From: Begonia masoniana
Lineage: Eukaryota; Streptophyta; Magnoliopsida; Cucurbitales; Begoniaceae
Length of the DNA: 64,000 nucleotides
Reading direction: 5' to 3'
Assembly: GCA_022432975.1 (NCBI GenBank)
Contig: CM039503.1
Coordinates: forward strand, 48,215,259 to 48,279,258
The notes under the pieces are model-generated. The model worked only from the letters and a program-made list of their open reading frames with translations, had not been told where the DNA came from and did no database searches. Shown one piece after another: positions 59,244 through 64,000 of this stretch; within the stretch, counting starts at the first letter, position 1, and every line of letters starts with the position of its first letter. Made by a program: the position numbers and the translations under genes.

Positions 59244-59835
59244 CTTTAAACTATTTTTTATTAACAAAACAAATCTACTATAATTTGTTAACAAAACAAA
59301 CTTTTGTAGTCGCCCACACTTAATGTTCGAGAATGGGTAACCTTGACTCCACGCTGACGTACTCGAATTAGTCTTTCTATTGGGATAAAAACGAACCTGA
59401 CCATAACATAATATGAACTAAAAAAATAAATAAATAACCAACTCATCATTTCACTTTATCTAGATCAAAAAGAAGAAATCACGTCAAGATATGTTTTATT
59501 GGTCATGTCCCGCACGCAGTGAAAATTCGGTAGCCCCCACTTAAAATGAGTGTAAAATACGCTTGAGAACAAGCGACCTCATCTCCACGCGGTCGCCCGC
59601 AGTTAAAATTTGATTGTCCACACTTGAAATAAGTGCAAAATGTACTTAGGAACAAGTGACCTCAGCTTCACGTGAGCGTACACGTGGTCGCTGCAATTAA
59701 AATGTAGTCGATCAAGCTGGGTCTTACGACGGAAAGGTTGACTTGTTAACATAAGATATGGTAAAATTTATTTTGTTAACGAATATAGTTCAATGTTTAT
59801 TTTGTCATTGACCATATAATTTAAGTTTTTTTCCC
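59244..59835. mobile_element. TIR element upstream of gene B3 (left arm truncated)
   Basis: Copy of 57532-58128 created by the tandem duplication. The outer part of the left arm is missing because the duplication breakpoint fell inside it. Confidence 0.65.
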
Positions 59836-60109
59836 CTAATTATTATATTGTTAGAGTAAAAAGTTAAAGAGAAAATAACTATTATTTATGAAGCACATTA
59901 AAACTACTTAACACGAACAGGAAATTTAACCTAATAAGAAATGTAATCTAATTGGAATTTTAAAAATCAATATAAAAAAAGAAATAAATTAGGAAGATTA
60001 GATCATATTTATTGATTATCAAGTGTCGAGGATCTAAAGGTGACTTAACTTTATCAAAATGGGAATTTTCAGAAGTTAGCTCTGACCGGGTTTGGTCGGC
60101 TGTCACCAG

Positions 60110-60116
60110 TATAAAA
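60110..60116 (+). promoter_or_regulatory. TATA box of gene B3
   Basis: Same string and spacing as B2. Confidence 0.7.
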
Positions 60117-60203
60117 ACAGAGGCAGCTTTGCTAATATTATCACAAGCAAACTAGAAGAAAACTAAGTAGCTGCTGTAGACACTAAATCCGACCATTTGA
60201 AGC

Positions 60204-60413
60204 ATGGCATCTCGAGCTAGAGAGGACCTGAAGAAGATTGGAGCAGAAGGCTTCGAGCTGCTAGACCAATTCTATGGGAAGTCAAGTAGGAAGCCTCCTC
60301 AGCAGCCTCACCATCCGGGGAGGATCAGACCAGCTGATCCGCTGGCCATCTCCTGCGACCAACTGGCCAAGATCCACGGCGGATGTGTAATCATAGACTG
60401 GAAAAGGCGTTAA
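60204..60413 (+). CDS. Gene B3: small basic protein of unknown function (69 aa)
   Basis: Coding sequence identical to B2, produced by the 1.7 kb tandem duplication. Promoter, leader and 3' region are also nearly identical, so both copies should behave alike if expressed, and short reads cannot be told apart between them. Function unknown; motifs as described for B2. Confidence 0.62.
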   Translation: MASRAREDLKKIGAEGFELLDQFYGKSSRKPPQQPHHPGRIRPADPLAISCDQLAKIHGGCVIIDWKRR

Positions 60414-60950
60414 GTTCCGGCTCTTCTGTATGCCACTTTATGTCTGTTAGTCGTTTCAGTGTGCAAGTAAATTTGATAGCTAGTTCCTGGCCTTTCAAAT
60501 GTAATGATATATAAAGGCTAGAGATATATGTAACGTCGTTTTACTGTCCTAGTTTTTGTTTCTGCCGTGTACTCTTAAGATATATGGAAGTCTTATAGAA
60601 GGGTTTATAAGTTTGGGTTATTAACAAAAAATCAAAAAAAAACTAAAAACAAAATCTTCATCTATAATATAATTAACAAACTCGTCATTAAATTATGTTC
60701 GTAACAAAATCGTCCTTAAATTATGTTTCGGTGACAAAACTATCATCGCTGTCCAATTTTCCATAAAAAATTTGTTCTATGAATGCCCGAGGTTCAATAA
60801 TGGGCAATCGCTGGTGGAGACCACGCCAAATCACGTATTTGGATTGGGCGGCCGCGGTGTAAGGCTGTTATTAAATCCCGGAAACCCACGCCCAAGAGGA
60901 TTTTTGACGCCATTGGCGGAGCCGCGTAAATCCGTGGGCTTTCTCTACTA

Positions 60951-63100
60951 CAATCTTTATTTGGCTTTTTTCATTAGCTGTTGTAAATGTTGGTTATTCA
61001 TTCTTTTTTTATTAATCTTCACGTTATTCACAACAGCTGTTTCAACGATTAATTATAATTTCCATATATTTCCTTACATGAAAGATTTACTCCGTAACTC
61101 ACAAAACTTTTTGCCTTCTTTGTTGAACTTTAATGTCTAACGTAAAAGTCAAGATTTATATCCCATTTCATTCCTTTTTCTCAACCAAATGTATCATTTG
61201 CCATTCGTGAGTAGAGAAATGAAGTACCGAAAACAAATTTTTCTAATCAGATTTAAAGTTTTACAATTTATCAAGAAGTCTTGTAGATGATTAAATTTTT
61301 CACACTAGTAACCATGTTCATCTGTAAATTTTGGATTTTTATTTGGTGATTTGGAATGTTGATTAGGAAATTCGATTTTGGATCCAACAAGAGGGTGTTA
61401 AACCGACATGGTTGGTTAACTAATCTTCAAATGGATTTAGTAATCATTGAGGGTAAGTCGACCTACATAATCCTCTTCCTCTATTTCATTATAAATCCAA
61501 AATTTTAACTTGAATTTGTGATTGATTAGAGATTCCACGGATCGTCGTTGAAATGGAGTTTTCATATCGTAATTCACAAGAATAATCAATGAAAACACGA
61601 GTTTTGACTGTGAGTGGAATTTTTATTTGAATTTCATATGGTTTATGTTAAAATTTGAACTCCTACCCTTTTGATTTCTTTTTAATTTCTGAATTTCTTC
61701 GGAACATCGTTGAATCGATCAAACCGTCCTGTATTGGAGTGGATCAACGAGGACTGACCCGAATCAACTCAGACCAGATCGGTTCGTCCCCAAATGAAAC
61801 GAACTAGTTCAACATATTTTTTTTTATAAGTTGCTTAGAGTCTTATCCACCGACGGATGATGAGTTTATGATGGATTTTGAAGCTTAATTATTTTGACCT
61901 TCTAACTTTGAACTATTATGGTTTAGTGGTATTCATCGATTGAACTAGGGATTTATTTATTATATTCAGTTGTGCATAATACTATTATAAACTATTTTGA
62001 GACTTATCTCATATTCATTTATGACATGACTCGCATTTTTGACATATCGATTTTTAGTATACTTATATATAGTTTTTTACTATCACGTTTACCTTGAGTA
62101 TGTATCTTTATTTTTCTCATGATGATTATATTGATCATGTGTACTGTTAGTAATTTTATACACCCTAACGCAAATGCACGTGTCGCTAACGAAGTAATAA
62201 AGTAAATAAAAGTCGATCCCATGAGGATATTCTTAATCAAATTAAATTGTTATAAAACTTATGTAAAAATATTGTGATAAGAGTAAAATGAAAATAAAAT
62301 GGGACTCTGAGTAATAAAGAAATTAATTGGAAACGAAATAACTCGGAAAGATTGAGACGATGGAAACCTTGTCTAGGGTTAATTTCCTCATTACATGAAT
62401 ATTACCACTGATGCTAAGAAATGCTACAACATTTATCTCAGAACAACAATAATTCATAACATTTCTAAGATTTTATCGAATTGCCTAGATGAATTCGTTT
62501 CAAAATTTTCTTTTCAACTTTGAAAAAACAAAAACTTAATCTGAATTTCTTTGTAATCCTATTCTTAACGCCAAATAAATTAATATTAGCGACTTTGTAA
62601 CAAATTGAATTTATTTAATTACTCATGCATATTACAATTCCTATCTACCTATCGATACAATAGAAACATGTGACATCAAATCTGTCTATCGACACAATTT
62701 ATATTACGCAATAAAAATCATGAGAAATTATTTGGTGAAAAATACGTACATTCATAGATCCAAATAAAAATATATAATGAGTACTTTCTCTTCTAACCAA
62801 GATTAAAAAGTTTAGCCTCTAGTCATAATGAAATAAAACCAAAAAAAAAATTCAAAGAAGAAGAAAAAGAATCATAATCCCCCCGCTACTGCCCTTCAAG
62901 TCCACCTTTTCCTCCAAAATCCTCTGATCCAGTTCTGTTCCTAACCTCTCATTGATTTTCGTCCTTTATTTTTGGTAAAAATAATCTCCTTTATTGATTT
63001 ATTTTCTCTCTCTTCAAGCTTTTCATAATTTTCATTCTTTTTAATTTGTTTCTCTATTAAAACATCGATCTTTCTTTTTGTATTTTCCTGCTAATAAATC
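60951..63100. other. AT-rich stretch without a recognised gene
   Basis: Past the tandem duplication the sequence has no sister in the window. It is AT-rich with frequent stops in all frames. I see no transposon ends, tRNA or conserved ORF. Confidence 0.5.
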
Positions 63101-64000
63101 TGCATTCAAATAAGATAATACAAAATTTGAATTAGTGATAAAAATCTACGTTTTTCGAGAATATGCATGAAATACGTTAAATTCAACCAATCTCTTGATG
63201 TTGTAGTATCCTGCAGCAATATTGATAGGCTACGGGTCTGCAATTGGGTGGAGAAACATGCAAGCGGAAGACTTGAAAAGCAACAACAGATCGGTGCTCG
63301 AAGACACCCAAAACAGACGCAGAAAACAACGAAAACAGAGAATAAACACAAAAATGGAAAGACGTATTCGGTGAGGTGGGTGAGGGATCAAATCGATTTC
63401 TTTGCCACAGAGAAGACCGATAAGGGGAGGGAAATGGAAATGGAGATGAATGACCCGTTGCTGGCCCAAAAGCTATCGAAGCTTCGGGTGAGAAATTCGT
63501 CGTTGCCAGCGACGAAATCACAGCGAAGGGAACTAAGGTTTCGCCGCCTTCGGCGACTGAGTATTCCTCCGAGCAACCTTGAGCTCGAGGAAGACTTGGC
63601 GAGGCCATCAGGCGCTGGGCGCGCCGACGACGCCGAGAGAGAAGCTCTCTCTTCTCGGAAGAACTCTGACCGACGAACAAACAACGTTCTGGTTTTCCAA
63701 AAATATGTAATACTGGCTTACTGATTTACAGAGAGGGAGGAAGATTAAATAGACAGAGAAGAACGGGGGCTTCTGGCGATGGCGATGGCGATGGAAGGCG
63801 ACTGCAGATGACCGTTGGCGATGAGAGAAAAGAAAGCCGTTTGGTTCTTCGGCTGAATGAGAAGCAGAAGGCGATGGCATGCTTCTCACGTGCGGCAACA
63901 GCTCCCTTCAGCTGGTTGACGTGGCTGCTCCTTGCTGATGTGGCTTCCCATTTGTCCACATCAGCTGCTAATGTGGCTCTTTGTTGATGACGTGGCAACT
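63101..64000. other. GC-richer segment with overlapping ORFs; possible 5' region of a gene beyond the window
   Basis: Composition changes sharply near 63230. ORFs are open on both strands (plus 63167-63724, 185 codons; minus 63183-63680 and 63388-63684). None shows a family I recognise; Arg/Ser-rich translations on both strands are typical of GC-rich untranslated or promoter DNA. At 63890-63996 there are CACGTG, TTGACGTGGC, CTGATGTGGC, CTAATGTGGC and ATGACGTGGC, ACGT-type cores used by bZIP/bHLH factors, or a fragment of a repeat. Confidence 0.3.

Larger units (their letters stand above)
57532..60950. repeat. Recent 1.7 kb tandem duplication carrying gene B
   Basis: Units are 57532-59242 and 59244-60950. 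They differ at only a handful of places, mostly one-base indels in runs (for example near 57833/59545 and 57862/59572). Each holds most of the TIR element, the promoter, gene B, its 3' region and a 330 bp segment ending CCGTGGGCTTTCTCTACTA. The coding sequences of B2 and B3 are identical. Confidence 0.93.

Noticed and set aside
63167..63724. 185-codon plus-strand ORF and long minus-strand ORFs at the right end
   Set aside because: Both strands are open across the same GC-rich segment and neither shows recognisable domains; kept only as an undecided region.

Overview
This window is plant nuclear DNA, most likely from a eudicot. It is AT-rich and dominated by LTR retrotransposons (Ty1/Copia of the Sirevirus type, Ty3/Gypsy chromoviruses, and a 5S-carrying Cassandra-type TRIM), with foldback/TIR elements and a small family of 69-codon genes. 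I see no bacterial operons, no CRISPR array and no tRNA gene. The species cannot be fixed from sequence alone.

The host content is a tandem array of one tiny gene family. Two versions, A and B, plus a broken copy (psi) lie in the order A1 (10002-10211), psi1 (11845-11909), B1 (23394-23600), A2 (54130-54339), psi2 (55977-56042), B2 (58495-58704), B3 (60204-60413). A large segmental duplication made two blocks: about 1-28707 and about 28708-58.9 kb. A younger 1.7 kb tandem duplication made B3 from B2. I cannot name the protein: it has a basic N-terminal helix, a proline-rich middle and an invariant C-terminus. The copies carry a TATA box about 94 bp upstream of the ATG, and TIR/foldback elements end just upstream of it.

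Layout. 1-2979: reverse-strand gag/protease remnant and 5' LTR of a Copia element. 3072-7300: Cassandra-type TRIM with a 3.3 kb Gypsy solo LTR inside it, itself swollen by a TGACGTCA array. 7301-11909: gene block A1/psi1. 11910-21058: Sirevirus-type Copia with LTRs that look identical, target duplication CTACC, and an extra ORF after pol. 21064-23595: flank and gene B1. 23596-28658: two nested solo LTRs of one family in opposite orientation, inserted in the last codons of B1. 28788-49490: an old reverse-strand Copia (target duplication TGGAT) holding a G2 solo LTR (30894-42892), which holds a 10 kb chromovirus G1 (31443-41453), plus a second G1 solo LTR (46771-49341). 49491-60950: second gene block A2/psi2/B2/B3 with a G2 solo LTR (51664-53873). 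60951-64000: no secure gene.

Because the locus is duplicated, several insertions have their empty site in the other block. This orders events directly: gene array, then old Copia insertion, then block duplication, then block-specific insertions, then duplication of B. Several segments differ from a sister copy mostly by one-base losses in homopolymer runs. This looks like residual long-read error, so single frameshifts here should be read with caution.
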